A stretch of DNA of 22,743 nucleotides from an uncultured Alistipes sp. (GCA_910583985.1 CAJTYA010000018.1:1-22743); one strand, 5' to 3'; shown: positions 1 through 8,799, counted from the stretch's first letter. The notes: a model not told the origin generated them from the sequence alone. Made by a program: numbers and translations.

Positions 1-1
1 T

Positions 2-310
2 CGGCCCGGATCGCGATACGAACCCAATGCAACGACGACGTCCCCGTCCCGGCCCGAAAGATCGTACCGCAGAAGTTCGCCGGCGGGAAGCGTCTCGATC
101 GGCGGAGGATCGTCGAACGGCTCGTCGTCCAGCAACCGAGGCTCGTCGTACAGCCCGAACAGGAACAATAACTCCGGCGGCAACGCATCGGGAGCCGTCA
201 ACCGGGGCGGCAGCTATAACAACGGCGGCGGTTTCGGAGGCGGCAGCAGCTTCGGCGGAGGGGCGTCTTCGGGAGGCGGCACATCGAGAGGCGGCGGTTA
301 CCGACGCTAA
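2..310 (+). CDS. C-terminal fragment of an unrecognised protein with a Gly/Ser/Arg/Asn-rich tail (5' end outside window)
   Basis: The frame that is open from the window edge to TAA at 308-310 encodes a low-complexity tail of about 102 residues. It is rich in Ser, Arg and Asn at first and becomes nearly pure Gly/Ser/Phe/Tyr before ending in GGGYRR. A different frame here (27-377) has a longer ORF, but its Arg/Ala/Thr-rich product looks like a shadow of this tail. The folded part of the protein lies upstream, so I cannot name it. It sits 77 nt before the OmpP1 gene on the same strand with no visible terminator between them, so the two may be co-transcribed. Such Gly/Ser-rich tails are common on Bacteroidota envelope proteins, but that link is only inference. 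Confidence 0.6.
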   Translation, partial: RPGSRYEPNATTTSPSRPERSYRRSSPAGSVSIGGGSSNGSSSSNRGSSYSPNRNNNSGGNASGAVNRGGSYNNGGGFGGGSSFGGGASSGGGTSRGGGYRR

Positions 311-387
311 AGAAGCACCGGAACGATTCCATTCCGCTTTCGGCCGGTCGACTGGCTCCAACTTACGGTATTTCTAAAACTCGCACC

Positions 388-1944
388 ATGAAAATCGGAA
401 AAATATTTACGGCAGGCTGCGCCGCCCTTTTGCTGGGAACGGCCCTGCAAGCTCAAAGCGCAGGCGATCTGCTCAGACTCTCGCAGTACAACTACTCGTT
501 TTCGACGGCCCGGAGCGCCGCACTGGGAGGAGCCTTCACGTCGCTGGGCGCCGACCTTTCGTCGATCGGGATCAACCCGGCGGGGTTGGGCATGTACCGG
601 GGATCGGAATTCGGTATTTCGCCGACGCTGACCTCCTCGGACATGGAGAACCACTATCTCGGACGGCAGAACAACTATTCGAAGACGCGTTTCGGCCTCG
701 GCAACGTGGGCGTCGCGCTGAACCTCTACCAAGGAAGCGGCGCGCTGACCAGTTTCACGCTCGGCATCGGGTATAACAAACTGGCGGACTTCAACACTTC
801 TTCGATCGCCTACGGGCAGGATGCACGGAATTCGATCACGGAAATTTTCGCCGAAGACCTGTACGGCATCCCGTCCGGAGACCTCGCCCACCCCAAAGAC
901 GATCCCTATGCTCCGTTCCGCAAGTTCGGCGTGGACCGCTGGGGAGGAATCCTCGGTTATCAGACGGGGATTCTCGATCCGATGGAGGACGACATCAGCT
1001 ATTCGCCGTGGAACTCGCTGGCGCAAAGCGCACGGATCGACCCCTCACTGGCCAACATCGACAGGGGAAGCATCGGGGAATACGCGATTTCCGGAGGCGT
1101 CAACATCGAGAACATTCTTTACCTCGGTCTCACGCTGGGCATACAGGACATTTCGTACCGGAACGAGAACCGGTATACCGAAACCTATCTCGACAATCCG
1201 CTCTCGCTCGACGGCATGACGTACATCCGGATGCTGGACATGAACGGGACGGGGGTCAACGTCAAATTCGGTCTGACCGTCCGACCCGTCGCCAACCTGA
1301 GAATCGGGATGGCGATCCACTCCCCGACCTATATTCGGATCGACGAAGAGTACGTGGAATACATGTCGGCCGACTACAAAAGCATGGGGAACGGCGAACT
1401 GCTCGACAGCCCGTATCTGAAAAATTCGTACAACTTCCGCACGCCCACCCGTTTTCTGGCGGGACTCTCCTATACGCTCCCGAATATCGGGCTCATCACG
1501 GCCGATTATGAAAGAGTGTGGTACAACGACGTGAAAATGCGACACATGGACGGCGCCAACTGGTCGTTCGAGCAAAGCCTGAACGACCAGATTCGGGACG
1601 ACTACCGGACGGCGGACAACTTCCGCGTCGGCGTGGAACTCACGCCGGTGAAGAACTTCTACGTGCGGGGAGGGTACGCCTATTACGGCGATTGCATAAA
1701 AGGCGACCGCGGATTCATCAACCAGAGCAGCATCAAGTCGTACGAGAACATCTCCGTCGGTCTGGGATTCCGGTTCGACAATTTCTATGTGGATGCCGCA
1801 TACATCCATACGAGCTACAAATACGCTCCCTCGCAAGTGTTTTATTTCGAGGACCGGGCGGACGACTTCGTGATCGCATCGGGCGAAATAGATACCCGGC
1901 AGGACCGGAACACGGTGACGCTCTCGGCCGGGTTCAAGTTCTGA
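388..1944 (+). CDS. OmpP1/FadL/TodX-family outer-membrane beta-barrel transporter
   Basis: The product is 518 residues. Residues 1-22 form a signal peptide (Lys-rich start, hydrophobic core around CAALLLGTAL, likely cleavage after LQA). The mature N-terminus has the family signature of an aligned AALGGAF...SLGADLSSIG stretch leading to NPAG at 63-66. The rest alternates short polar loops with amphipathic beta strands, and the chain ends in SAGFKF with a terminal Phe, the usual mark of a Bam-assembled barrel. FadL-type proteins form outer-membrane channels for hydrophobic compounds. In Bacteroidota this paralogue is often annotated as a hemin receptor or aromatic-hydrocarbon protein without proof, so the substrate is unknown. 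ATG 388 is the only start that keeps the signal peptide. A strong terminator follows at 1967. Confidence 0.88.
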   Translation: MKIGKIFTAGCAALLLGTALQAQSAGDLLRLSQYNYSFSTARSAALGGAFTSLGADLSSIGINPAGLGMYRGSEFGISPTLTSSDMENHYLGRQNNYSKTRFGLGNVGVALNLYQGSGALTSFTLGIGYNKLADFNTSSIAYGQDARNSITEIFAEDLYGIPSGDLAHPKDDPYAPFRKFGVDRWGGILGYQTGILDPMEDDISYSPWNSLAQSARIDPSLANIDRGSIGEYAISGGVNIENILYLGLTLGIQDISYRNENRYTETYLDNPLSLDGMTYIRMLDMNGTGVNVKFGLTVRPVANLRIGMAIHSPTYIRIDEEYVEYMSADYKSMGNGELLDSPYLKNSYNFRTPTRFLAGLSYTLPNIGLITADYERVWYNDVKMRHMDGANWSFEQSLNDQIRDDYRTADNFRVGVELTPVKNFYVRGGYAYYGDCIKGDRGFINQSSIKSYENISVGLGFRFDNFYVDAAYIHTSYKYAPSQVFYFEDRADDFVIASGEIDTRQDRNTVTLSAGFKF

Positions 1945-1966
1945 GTCGGAGCCGACGGAATTTTCA

Positions 1967-2008
1967 ATCGGGCGCAGGATCGGACGGATCGCTGCGCCCG
2001 ATTTTTTT
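1967..2008 (+). terminator. Rho-independent terminator of the OmpP1 gene
   Basis: An 11-bp perfect stem (ATCGGGCGCAG at 1967-1977 with CTGCGCCCGAT at 1992-2002) encloses a 14-nt loop and runs into seven T residues (2002-2008). It lies 22 nt after the OmpP1 stop codon. Confidence 0.9.
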
Positions 2009-2658
2009 ACGCCATTCCAAACGGCGGCGACTGCCAAACGAACGCGGGACGCGAAGACCGCGGACTCTCCGACGCGGGAAAAAGCGCACACACCGGACGC
2101 GAAGCGATTTTCCACTTCGAGGAGAAGTACGCAGTTTTATCGGGAAACACGGGAAACAGAAAAGGCGGATCAGACGGTTTGTCGCACGGAAAGCGAAAAG
2201 GACGACGGACGGCGGGAGTTCGGAACGTCTTTTCGCCTCGCACCGCCGCCGTTCGCATCCGGCCGATTTGCCGGTATCGTCCGATAAAAGAAAACCGACA
2301 CGACATAAACATTCCAGAAAGCGGCAGCAGAGCCGCGACGAGACGTTCGGGCGGGCAACGGCAAAAACCGAGAGAGGTCGCTTTTCGTCGCTGCGAAGCA
2401 GCAGATACGGAACGGAGTCGCCTTGCGGATGCCTTGCCGGGAACCGGGACACGAAGCACAGGCATCGTCGTCCCGGCTCCCCGTTTCGGACCGGCACAAA
2501 CGTCGCGGACGCATCGGATGCCGGCCGACGGGCTCGTCGCGATGCCGTTCGGCAAGAGAGCCTTCTGCGACGGGCGGAAGGAAATCGGCATGCCGGAATT
2601 TTCGCCGGAGCGGACATTCGCGGGCCGACCGGCGGGGAGAAAAGCCCTTGGACGAGAA
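2009..2658. other. Gene-free stretch between OmpP1 terminator and the response regulator
   Basis: About 650 bp lie between convergent genes. Several ORFs are open on both strands, but all give Arg/Ser/Pro-rich products with no recognisable domain. The longest minus-strand ones run through into the response-regulator gene in the wrong frame. I see no tRNA, no known RNA motif and no clear terminator for the regulator gene. Confidence 0.6.
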
Positions 2659-3312
2659 TCAGATTTCGACCAAACGGTTCTTGATGGCGTAGACGACGAG
2701 GTTGGCGGTGTTCTTGCAACCGGTCTTGGCGAGGATGTTGGAGCGGTGTTTATCGACCGTGCGTTTGGAAATGAACAACGCATCGGCGATTTCGTTGTTC
2801 GATTCGCCGCGACAGATATGAAGCAGAATCTCCGACTCGCGCTGGGAAAGCTCCTCCGGACTGTCGTCGGGGACGGCCGAAGGCGAAGACTTGAGGTTGC
2901 TGACCAGATTGAACAGCAACTCCTGCGAAAAGAAGCTTCCGCCGTCGACGACGGTTTCGATGGCCGCCACGACATCGCGGATGTCCGAATTTTTCAGAAT
3001 GAATCCCTTGACGCCGAGCGAAACCATCCGGAAGTAATAATCCTCGTCGCCGTACATCGACAGCGTGATGATTTTCAGATCGGGATAGCGACGAAGCGCC
3101 TCCTCGGCCGCCACGATCCCGTTCATGCGGGGCATCTCGATGTCGAGCAACACGACGTCGGGGCGTTCGTGTTCGAGCAGTTCGAGCAGTTCGATGCCGT
3201 CCGACGCTTCGGCCGTCACGACAAACCCTTCGATACCGCCGAGCAGCGTGCGCAAACCGTTACGGAACAGCGTATGGTCGTCGGCCAGAACGATTGTACA
3301 GGGAGTTTTCAT
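2659..3312 (-). CDS. NarL/FixJ-type two-component response regulator (REC + LuxR HTH)
   Basis: The product is 217 residues. Residues 5-122 form a receiver domain with the acidic pair D11/D12, phospho-acceptor D57 in VVLLDIEMPRMNG, S85 in the conserved Ser/Thr position, and K107 in GFILKNSD. Residues 155-217 form a LuxR/GerE helix-turn-helix, including LSQRESEILLHICRGESNNE and ISKRTVDKHRSNILAKTG. It should bind DNA as a dimer when phosphorylated by its partner kinase, whose gene ends 10 nt upstream in the same operon. Nothing in the window shows the target genes. All receiver and HTH key residues are present, so the gene looks functional. Confidence 0.93.
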   Translation of the reverse strand: MKTPCTIVLADDHTLFRNGLRTLLGGIEGFVVTAEASDGIELLELLEHERPDVVLLDIEMPRMNGIVAAEEALRRYPDLKIITLSMYGDEDYYFRMVSLGVKGFILKNSDIRDVVAAIETVVDGGSFFSQELLFNLVSNLKSSPSAVPDDSPEELSQRESEILLHICRGESNNEIADALFISKRTVDKHRSNILAKTGCKNTANLVVYAIKNRLVEI

Positions 3313-3322
3313 TTTCTGCGGA

Positions 3323-4258
3323 TTATATTTGAATTTCGACGACGGCCTTCATGCCCTGCCCCGGCTTGGAGGTCAGGCGGGAAAAGCCGTTGAGCGTACT
3401 GACGCGCGAATGGATGTTGGCGATGCCCATTCCCTTCTGCGTCACGGCGGCGGGATCGAATCCGCAACCGTCGTCCCGGTAATCGAGCCGCAGCAGACCG
3501 TCGGCGTACATCAGCGAGACGGACACCTGCGAGGCTTCGGCGTGCTTGAGCGTGTTGTTGAGCAGTTCGCAGACGACGCGGTAGAGGATGACTTCGACGT
3601 CCGTATCGAAACGCTCGTTGCGGAGGTTCGTCGAGAAGTCGATCCGCACGGAAGTGCGCGGCAGGCGGCCGATGAAGTTGGAAACGGCGCGCGAAAGGCC
3701 GAAATCCTTGAGAATGTGCGGGCTCAGGTTGACCGATATTTCGCGCAGGCTGCGGATCGCCTCGTCGATGACGTAGCTGGCATTGCGGAGAATCTCGCGG
3801 TTGCGCTCGTCGGCGTAGCTCTCGGACAGAGCCGAAACGGACATCTTGGCCGACGAGAGCAGGGGGCCCAGTCCGTCGTGCAAGTCCTTGGAAAAGCGCT
3901 GCCGCTCTTTCTCTTCGGTACGGAGCACGGTATTGAGAATCCGCCGTTCGCTGATGCGGCGCTGGTGTTCGGTGCGGTAGATATATTTGAAAATCCGATG
4001 GACCAGCAGCATGCCGCCTGCGAAGCAGAGCGAGGTGACGACGCCCATCCACACGAAAAACTCGTCGGGCAGGCGCAGCGGCTGGAGCGACGTGATCTTG
4101 AAATATTCGCCCAGACGCAGGAACGCCATGCAGGTCAGGGCGACGGTGAACAGCATCCACGACAGGTTGTACTTGGTGCGGCGCGTGAGACCGATGGCCA
4201 CCATGGCGGCGACGATCTGCAACAGGACGGAAATGATGAGAAGAATCTCTAAAACCAT
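3323..4258 (-). CDS. Membrane sensor histidine kinase, HisKA_3 family (partner of the adjacent LuxR-type regulator)
   Basis: With the start at 4258 (MVLEILLII) the product is 311 residues. Three membrane segments lie at about 3-24, 32-48 and 67-90, with no sizeable periplasmic sensor domain. A coiled linker (92-118) leads to the HisKA_3 box ERQRFSKDLHDGLGPLL, with phospho-acceptor H127. The HATPase domain shows the N box ELLNNTLKHA (231-240), the G1 box DDGCGFD (262-268) and the G2 box GMGIANI (276-282). A longer ORF opens at 4444, but its extra 62 residues are Arg/Pro/Ala-rich and unlike the family, so I use the start before the first membrane helix. A weak -7-like element (TATCTTTA, minus strand, 4294-4301) fits this start. 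The signal may be membrane state or an intramembrane cue; this is inference. Confidence 0.9.
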   Translation of the reverse strand: MVLEILLIISVLLQIVAAMVAIGLTRRTKYNLSWMLFTVALTCMAFLRLGEYFKITSLQPLRLPDEFFVWMGVVTSLCFAGGMLLVHRIFKYIYRTEHQRRISERRILNTVLRTEEKERQRFSKDLHDGLGPLLSSAKMSVSALSESYADERNREILRNASYVIDEAIRSLREISVNLSPHILKDFGLSRAVSNFIGRLPRTSVRIDFSTNLRNERFDTDVEVILYRVVCELLNNTLKHAEASQVSVSLMYADGLLRLDYRDDGCGFDPAAVTQKGMGIANIHSRVSTLNGFSRLTSKPGQGMKAVVEIQI

Positions 4259-4600
4259 GACGTCAGCGTTTCGGCCGGAGGGTTCCGGTCCCGTAAAGAT
4301 ACAAAACTCCCGCGAAGCGGAGCATGTCGGAGCCGGATTTTTGCTCCGGCAGCGACGGGCGGGCGAAAAACCGGCGGGCACCGGCTTTGGCCCGGCTATC
4401 CGCGCGGGCGATGACATGCGCCGAGGGAACGCGTTCGGCCGCATTTTCGGCTCCGGGCTCCGTCATTCGCCGTTGCGGGTCCCGTATTCGGCGGCTCCCT
4501 GCCCCGACGGGAAACGAGCGGCGGATCGAAAAGCGCGGCGGCAGAGACCGGATGCCGTTACGAGGCAAGGATACCGTCGCGAAGCCAGAGAGGCCCGTCC
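4259..4600. other. Gene-free stretch between kinase start and rplS terminator
   Basis: About 340 bp hold the presumed promoter of the kinase operon near 4294. Nothing else is recognisable. ORFs crossing it are Arg-rich shadows. Confidence 0.5.
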
Positions 4601-4640
4601 AAAAACGGACAGGGCGGATACCGCAACGGTATCCGCCCTG
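4601..4640 (-). terminator. Rho-independent terminator of rplS
   Basis: A perfect 13-bp stem (CAGGGCGGATACC at 4610-4622 with its complement at 4628-4640) has a 5-nt loop. Read on the minus strand it is followed within 4 nt by a run of five T residues (4601-4605). It begins 23 nt after the rplS stop codon. Confidence 0.88.
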
Positions 4641-4663
4641 CCGAAGTACGCGGGTCGTCGGAA

Positions 4664-5026
4664 CTATTTGACGACGACTCTTTTCTTTTCCTTGATACGG
4701 GCCTTCTTACCGGTGAGGGCACGCAGATAGTAGATACGGGAACGACGCACGACACCCACTTTGTTGACCTCGATGTGGTCGATGTGGGGAGAATAGAGCG
4801 GGAAAATACGCTCTACGCCGATGCCGTCGGAAATCTTACGGATGGTGAACATTTTGGTGATTCCGCTGCCTTTGATCTGAATGACGGTGCCGCGGAAACT
4901 TTGCAGACGCTCTTTGCTGCCTTCGACGATCTTGTAGGTCACGGTGATCGTGTCGCCGCTCTTGAACGAAGGGACGTCCGGCTTCACCCACATGGAATCT
5001 TGGGCGATCTTAATCAAATTTTCCAT
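4664..5026 (-). CDS. rplS: 50S ribosomal protein L19
   Basis: The product is 120 residues, close to the usual bacterial L19 length of 115-120. Recognisable L19 blocks are the loop FKSGDTITVTYKIVEGSKER, then QSFRGTVIQIKGSG, then TIRKISDGIGVERIFPLYSP, and the basic end RSRIYYLRALTGKKARIKEK. L19 sits at the 30S-50S interface of the ribosome. The ORF stays open upstream to 5236, but MENLIKIAQDSM at 5026 matches the family N-terminus, and the promoter at 5105-5134 would exclude a longer protein. It is a single-gene transcription unit with its own promoter, a leader of about 70 nt, and its own terminator. Confidence 0.97.
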   Translation of the reverse strand: MENLIKIAQDSMWVKPDVPSFKSGDTITVTYKIVEGSKERLQSFRGTVIQIKGSGITKMFTIRKISDGIGVERIFPLYSPHIDHIEVNKVGVVRRSRIYYLRALTGKKARIKEKKRVVVK

Positions 5027-5104
5027 TTCGGTTCTTTTAATGATTACAGTGGGAATATTACGGGCTCCTGCGTCCTCATAAGAGATTCCTGCACTTTCAG
5101 CGGG

Positions 5105-5134
5105 CAAAGATAGCGCTTTATTCCGAAAAAACAA
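5105..5134 (-). promoter_or_regulatory. Bacteroidota-type promoter of rplS
   Basis: On the minus strand the -7 element TATCTTTG (5112 down to 5105) lies 19 nt downstream of TTG (5134 down to 5132). This matches the TTTG-N19-TAnnTTTG pattern of the Bacteroidota primary sigma factor. It predicts a transcript start near 5098, about 70 nt before the rplS ATG. Confidence 0.75.
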
Positions 5135-5274
5135 CATCCGGGAGAAATAATCGAACCCGAAAGGAAGAATCAACGCCCTGTCGCATAAGGAATAAGAAAA
5201 GACGGGGCGGGACGGCGCAGCGGGCAGCCGATACAAAGAAACCGAGGCGGAGAGCGGGAACCGGCCGATTTTGC

Positions 5275-5282
5275 TATCTTTG
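5275..5282 (+). promoter_or_regulatory. -7 promoter element of surE, deciding the surE start
   Basis: TATCTTTG is an exact match to TAnnTTTG, although no TTG is seen at the expected -33 distance. A transcript would begin near 5289, just after the ATG at 5287. The usable start is therefore the in-frame ATG at 5308. Confidence 0.6.
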
Positions 5283-5307
5283 CGCTATGGAAATCCGCGA
5301 AGAAAAC

Positions 5308-6084
5308 ATGGACCGCAAACCGCTCATTTTTATCACGAACGACGACGGCATACACGCCAAAGGCCTCGAAACGCTCATCGAAATCCTGCGTCCCGCAGGG
5401 CGCCTGCTGGTCGTGGCTCCGGAGAGGGGGCAGAGCGGCATGGCCCATGCCATCACGATGAACCGTCCGCTGACGCTCAAGAAAATCGCAGACGAAGCGG
5501 ACCTCGCCGTCCACGTGTGCAACGGCACGCCGGTGGACTGCGTCAAGATCGCGTTCGACTATCTGCTGTCGGGCGGAGAGTACCCCTCGCTCGCCGTATC
5601 GGGTATCAACCACGGATCGAATTCGGCCATCAACGTACTCTATTCGGGGACGATGGGAGCCGCCGTCGAAGCGAGCTTCTACGGCATACCGTCGATCGGA
5701 TTTTCGATTCTGGACCATGCCGAGGACGCCGACTTCGCGACGGCCGCGCACTTCGTTCCGCGGATCGTCGAAACGGTCGTGCGAGAGAAGCCGGACATGC
5801 CGCTGTGTCTGAACGTGAACATACCGTGCCTGCCCGTGGAAGCGATCAAAGGCATCCGCACGTGCCGGCAGACGCGCGGATTCTGGAGGGAGGATTTCGA
5901 GCGCAGGCAAGACCCCAGAGGGAACGACTACTACTGGTTGTCGGGGCATTTCTGCAACGCGGAGACCGCCGCCGGAGACACGGACGAATGGGCGCTCGCG
6001 CACGGATACGTCTCGGTCGTGCCGGTACAGGTCGACCTGACGGACTACCGGCAGCTCGACGCGATGAAAAACTGGAAACTATAA
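5308..6084 (+). CDS. surE: 5'/3'-nucleotidase SurE
   Basis: The product is 258 residues from ATG 5308. SurE is a metal-dependent phosphatase that removes phosphate from nucleoside monophosphates. The family metal ligands are visible: D12 and D13 in FITNDDG, S43 in APERGQSG, and N101 in VSGINHGSN. Other family blocks are NGTPVDCVK and YSGTMGAAVEA. An ATG seven codons upstream (5287) is in frame, but the -7 element at 5275-5282 would place the transcript start just after it, and most family members begin only a few residues before the NDDG strand. I therefore prefer 5308. The gene stands alone, and nothing near it suggests a stationary-phase operon of the E. coli type. Confidence 0.95.
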   Translation: MDRKPLIFITNDDGIHAKGLETLIEILRPAGRLLVVAPERGQSGMAHAITMNRPLTLKKIADEADLAVHVCNGTPVDCVKIAFDYLLSGGEYPSLAVSGINHGSNSAINVLYSGTMGAAVEASFYGIPSIGFSILDHAEDADFATAAHFVPRIVETVVREKPDMPLCLNVNIPCLPVEAIKGIRTCRQTRGFWREDFERRQDPRGNDYYWLSGHFCNAETAAGDTDEWALAHGYVSVVPVQVDLTDYRQLDAMKNWKL

Positions 6085-6329
6085 GGCCCGGACGCTCCCG
6101 CACCGGGAGAATCGGAGCGACGGGGGAGGAAACTCGGAGGCTGTCCATGGCGGGACTGCTCCGCTTATGCGGCGACAGCCCGGCTGTCGGGTCCGCCGGT
6201 TTTCGCATGCAGCCCGCAGAAGATATATATATACCTTATTTCCTGTGCACGTTACGGCGAAAAACGAGACCTTCGACGCTGGGCAGGCAGCCATGCCCCG
6301 CCGGCACACGAAAACGAATACCGAACGAC

Positions 6330-7013
6330 ATGAATCCGATCAACCTGCTCGACGCACGCGACCGCGACGAATTGCGGCGATGGCTCGAAAAGAACCATGC
6401 GAAGGAAAAAGAGTGCTGGATAACGGTCAAGCGCGGGAAGCCCTCGGAAGACGGGTCGTTTCCGTACATCGACGCCGTGGAGGAGGCGTTGTGCTTCGGG
6501 TGGATCGACAGCACGGTCAAGAAACTGTCGGACACCGTCACCGCCCAACGCCTGACGCCGAGAAAAAAAGGCAGCAAATGGACGGAACTCAACAAGGAGC
6601 GTTGCCGGCGGATGGAACAGGCGGGACGCATGACCGAGGCAGGCCGGGCCGCCCTTGCGGAAGCGTCGGCGGCATTCGTGATCGACGATGACGTACAGGA
6701 GGCGCTGCGGGCCGTACCGGAGGCATGGCGGAACTTTCAGACCTTTCCGGAACTGTATCGCCGTGTACGCGTAGACAACGTGCAACGGACACGGAAAAAT
6801 CCGGAATTGTTCCGGTCACGCTTGCAAAAACTGGTCGACAGCAGCGCCCAAGGCATCATGTACGGACAATGGGACGATTACGGGCGGTCGGCGGCGGCGA
6901 GACGGGAAGAAACGTCCGGATCACAAGAGGACGACGATGCCCGGCAAGCTGCCCGACCGGGAGGCGGAAAGCGGCGGCGCGAGAACGACGGATGCACGAC
7001 AAACCACAAATAA
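6330..7013 (+). CDS. YdeI/OmdA-like family protein
   Basis: The product is 227 residues from ATG 6330. The core is typical of the YdeI/OmpD-associated family: an N-terminal WLEKNHAKEKECWITVKRGK, then YIDAVEEALCFGWIDSTVKKL (46-66), then AQRLTPRKKGSKWTELNKER (72-91) and a helical C-terminal half with AVPEAWRNFQTFPEL. Members are small cytoplasmic proteins annotated as bacteriocin-protection or OmpD-associated, with no known reaction. From about residue 186 the chain becomes a charged, low-complexity tail (RSAAARREETSGSQEDDDA and on) that I do not recognise from the family. The ORF is open much further upstream in this frame, but that part only shadows surE. The DUF5713 gene starts 14 nt downstream and is probably co-transcribed. 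Confidence 0.85.
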   Translation: MNPINLLDARDRDELRRWLEKNHAKEKECWITVKRGKPSEDGSFPYIDAVEEALCFGWIDSTVKKLSDTVTAQRLTPRKKGSKWTELNKERCRRMEQAGRMTEAGRAALAEASAAFVIDDDVQEALRAVPEAWRNFQTFPELYRRVRVDNVQRTRKNPELFRSRLQKLVDSSAQGIMYGQWDDYGRSAAARREETSGSQEDDDARQAARPGGGKRRRENDGCTTNHK

Positions 7014-7027
7014 ATAAAAGAACAGAC

Positions 7028-7360
7028 ATGAGCGGAAAAAAATTCGATGCGGACTACCCTCTTCTCGAAGCGATGTACGCGGACGACTACTATCCGATCG
7101 AATGCGTCGACAAAGTGGCGGAACGCATCGGGGCCGTCATCGCCTACCTCGAACAAGGCGGGCATTCGAAACGGGAGATTCAGGCGAAACTGGACGAAAT
7201 GACGATCGGGATCAACGAGCTGGAGGAGGATTTCGAAGAGAACGACAGCGAAATCGAAACCGTCGCGAGAGATTGTATCGGCACGACCGTCGAATACGTT
7301 CTCCGTTATTTCGACATAGACATCGACATCGAAGAAGCCATCAGAGAAAGGGACTGGTAG
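7028..7360 (+). CDS. DUF5713 family protein
   Basis: The product is 110 residues and acidic. It matches my memory of DUF5713 proteins: an N-terminal LLEAMYADDYYPIECVDKV, a central helix, the signature DFEENDSEIETVARDCI, and the ending DIEEAIRERDW. The function of the family is unknown; it is a small soluble all-helical protein. ATG 7028 follows an A-rich stretch (AAATAAATAAAAG), the usual initiation context in Bacteroidota, and lies 14 nt after the previous stop codon, so the two genes probably share a transcript. The frame is open upstream inside the previous gene, but only this start gives the family N-terminus. Confidence 0.82.
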   Translation: MSGKKFDADYPLLEAMYADDYYPIECVDKVAERIGAVIAYLEQGGHSKREIQAKLDEMTIGINELEEDFEENDSEIETVARDCIGTTVEYVLRYFDIDIDIEEAIRERDW

Positions 7361-8736
7361 CCGGACGGGGCGGAGCGCCGTCTTCGTTTCGGAAGCAGCC
7401 GGGACGCGTATCGGAGAAAAGCCTTCGAAAGAAACGGGTGAATCGCAGGAACGGGGAGCAGGGACATCGGCGGACGCATGTTCCGTCCGAGGAGGGTGTG
7501 TCGCGAGACTGCCGAAGCGAGGCCGGACGTCATCCCTCACAAAGACATACTCACAGACATAGCCACACCGGGCGTCGCATTCGAAAGCCACCGCACGGGA
7601 CGCGTCGTGCGCCCGTTTTCTCCGTCGTTCGGCGCCCGACGGAGAAAACGGGCAGAAGCGATCCGATGCGGGCTTCCGCTGCTGTCACGGACAAGAACAA
7701 ACGAAAAAGACACGAGCAAAAAGAATCCGTTCTCCGAGGAGACGGATCGAAGCGGCAATCGCGAAGGATCGGCGAGGGTCGAAACCGTTTGTCCGTATTT
7801 TGCCCGGCGCAGAAAGTCCCGATATAAAAAAATCGGAGGGGTCCCGTTCCCCGACGACGAGCGAGGGTCGAAAGCCCCGGGCCGATCGACCGGAACCGGG
7901 AAAAATCACACGGACGGCAGGAGGAGTTCGGGGATTCACGGGTCGTCTTTCGCATCGCAGTGTAACCGAAGAGGCGATTTCAGGGGGACCATCGCGTTAT
8001 TTTCCGCATATCCGTTTCTGCCGTTTTCATCGCGCCATGACAGAAAGTTCGTACCGCTGCGCTTTTCGGATGAAAGATGCGGGTCTCTGACGAGGAAGCC
8101 ATCCGACAGAGAATCCGAAGCCGCGAAAGAGAAGGGCGGGTCCGGTCATCGCGGACAGAAACGTCGGGACATCGAAAAAATAATAAGTGCCCAGAATCGA
8201 CGATGCGGGCGTGCGGACAGAGAAGCGGATGGGTATTGCACGATTCGGGGCGTGCGTCAATCGCCCCGACCGCTCCGGAGCGGTAAGACGGCCGACACGA
8301 TCTTCGGTCGAAGATCGGATTCTGCGGACCGGACCGTCGTATCGCCGTGAGGCAAACCCTCCGGTATTTCGCTTCACGGCCACCGCACAGAGAGTTTCCG
8401 ATCAGGAAGCGCAATGGTCGGAATCGTTTTATCCCGTCGGTTCGGGACGGCGGCTTCCGAGGACGAAACATCGGGGACGGACAAACGTCGCACGGTTCGG
8501 GGCGACGAGATTTCGTTCGGCGGTCCGTTCTCGGACGACGGGCGGCATGTTCGGGACGGATCGTCGGGACCGGAGCCAAAGCGGGAACGAGAGGCTCCGA
8601 GCGAGCGGAAGGTCCGGAAGCGGCCGAAATACGTTGCGGGAAAGGGAAGACATTGCGGAGAAGCTGCAAGACCGCAGGGTGAACATTCCGGAAAAGCCGG
8701 ACGCGCGCTCTCTCCGGGAGGGGCGGCACGCCCGAC
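7361..8736. other. Long gene-free stretch (about 1.4 kb) between convergent DUF5713 and cysS genes
   Basis: ORFs up to 290 codons are open here, on both strands and in overlapping frames, but every product is Arg/Ser/Gly-rich without a recognisable domain. Long open frames are expected by chance at this base composition. I looked for tmRNA, RNase P RNA, signal-recognition RNA and tRNA patterns and saw none. The one clear structure is the 17-bp inverted repeat at 7611-7653. The plus strand is visibly purine-rich (about two thirds A+G in the lines I counted). Confidence 0.6.
7611..7653. repeat. Perfect 17-bp inverted repeat, 9-nt loop
   Basis: GCCCGTTTTCTCCGTCG (7611-7627) is the exact reverse complement of 7637-7653, with loop TTCGGCGCC. 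The T run is on the 5' arm and the A run on the 3' arm, so read on either strand it lacks the T tract after the stem that a normal terminator has. It is 250 nt after the DUF5713 stop codon and about 1.1 kb from the cysS stop codon. Confidence 0.85.
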
Positions 8737-8769
8737 GAGAAAACGGCCGGCACGGCATTCGGATGCCGG
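8737..8769 (-). terminator. Probable Rho-independent terminator of cysS
   Basis: An 8-bp stem (GGCCGGCA at 8743-8750 with TGCCGGCC at 8762-8769) has an 11-nt loop. On the minus strand it is followed by GTTTTC (8742-8737). It lies 31 nt after the cysS stop codon. Confidence 0.7.
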
Positions 8770-8799
8770 CCGACCGAAAACAAAACAGGGACAGCTCCC

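Noticed and set aside
2007..2975. 322-codon minus-strand ORF overlapping the response regulator
   Set aside because: Its first part reads the regulator gene in the wrong frame and the rest is Arg/Ser/Pro-rich without a domain.
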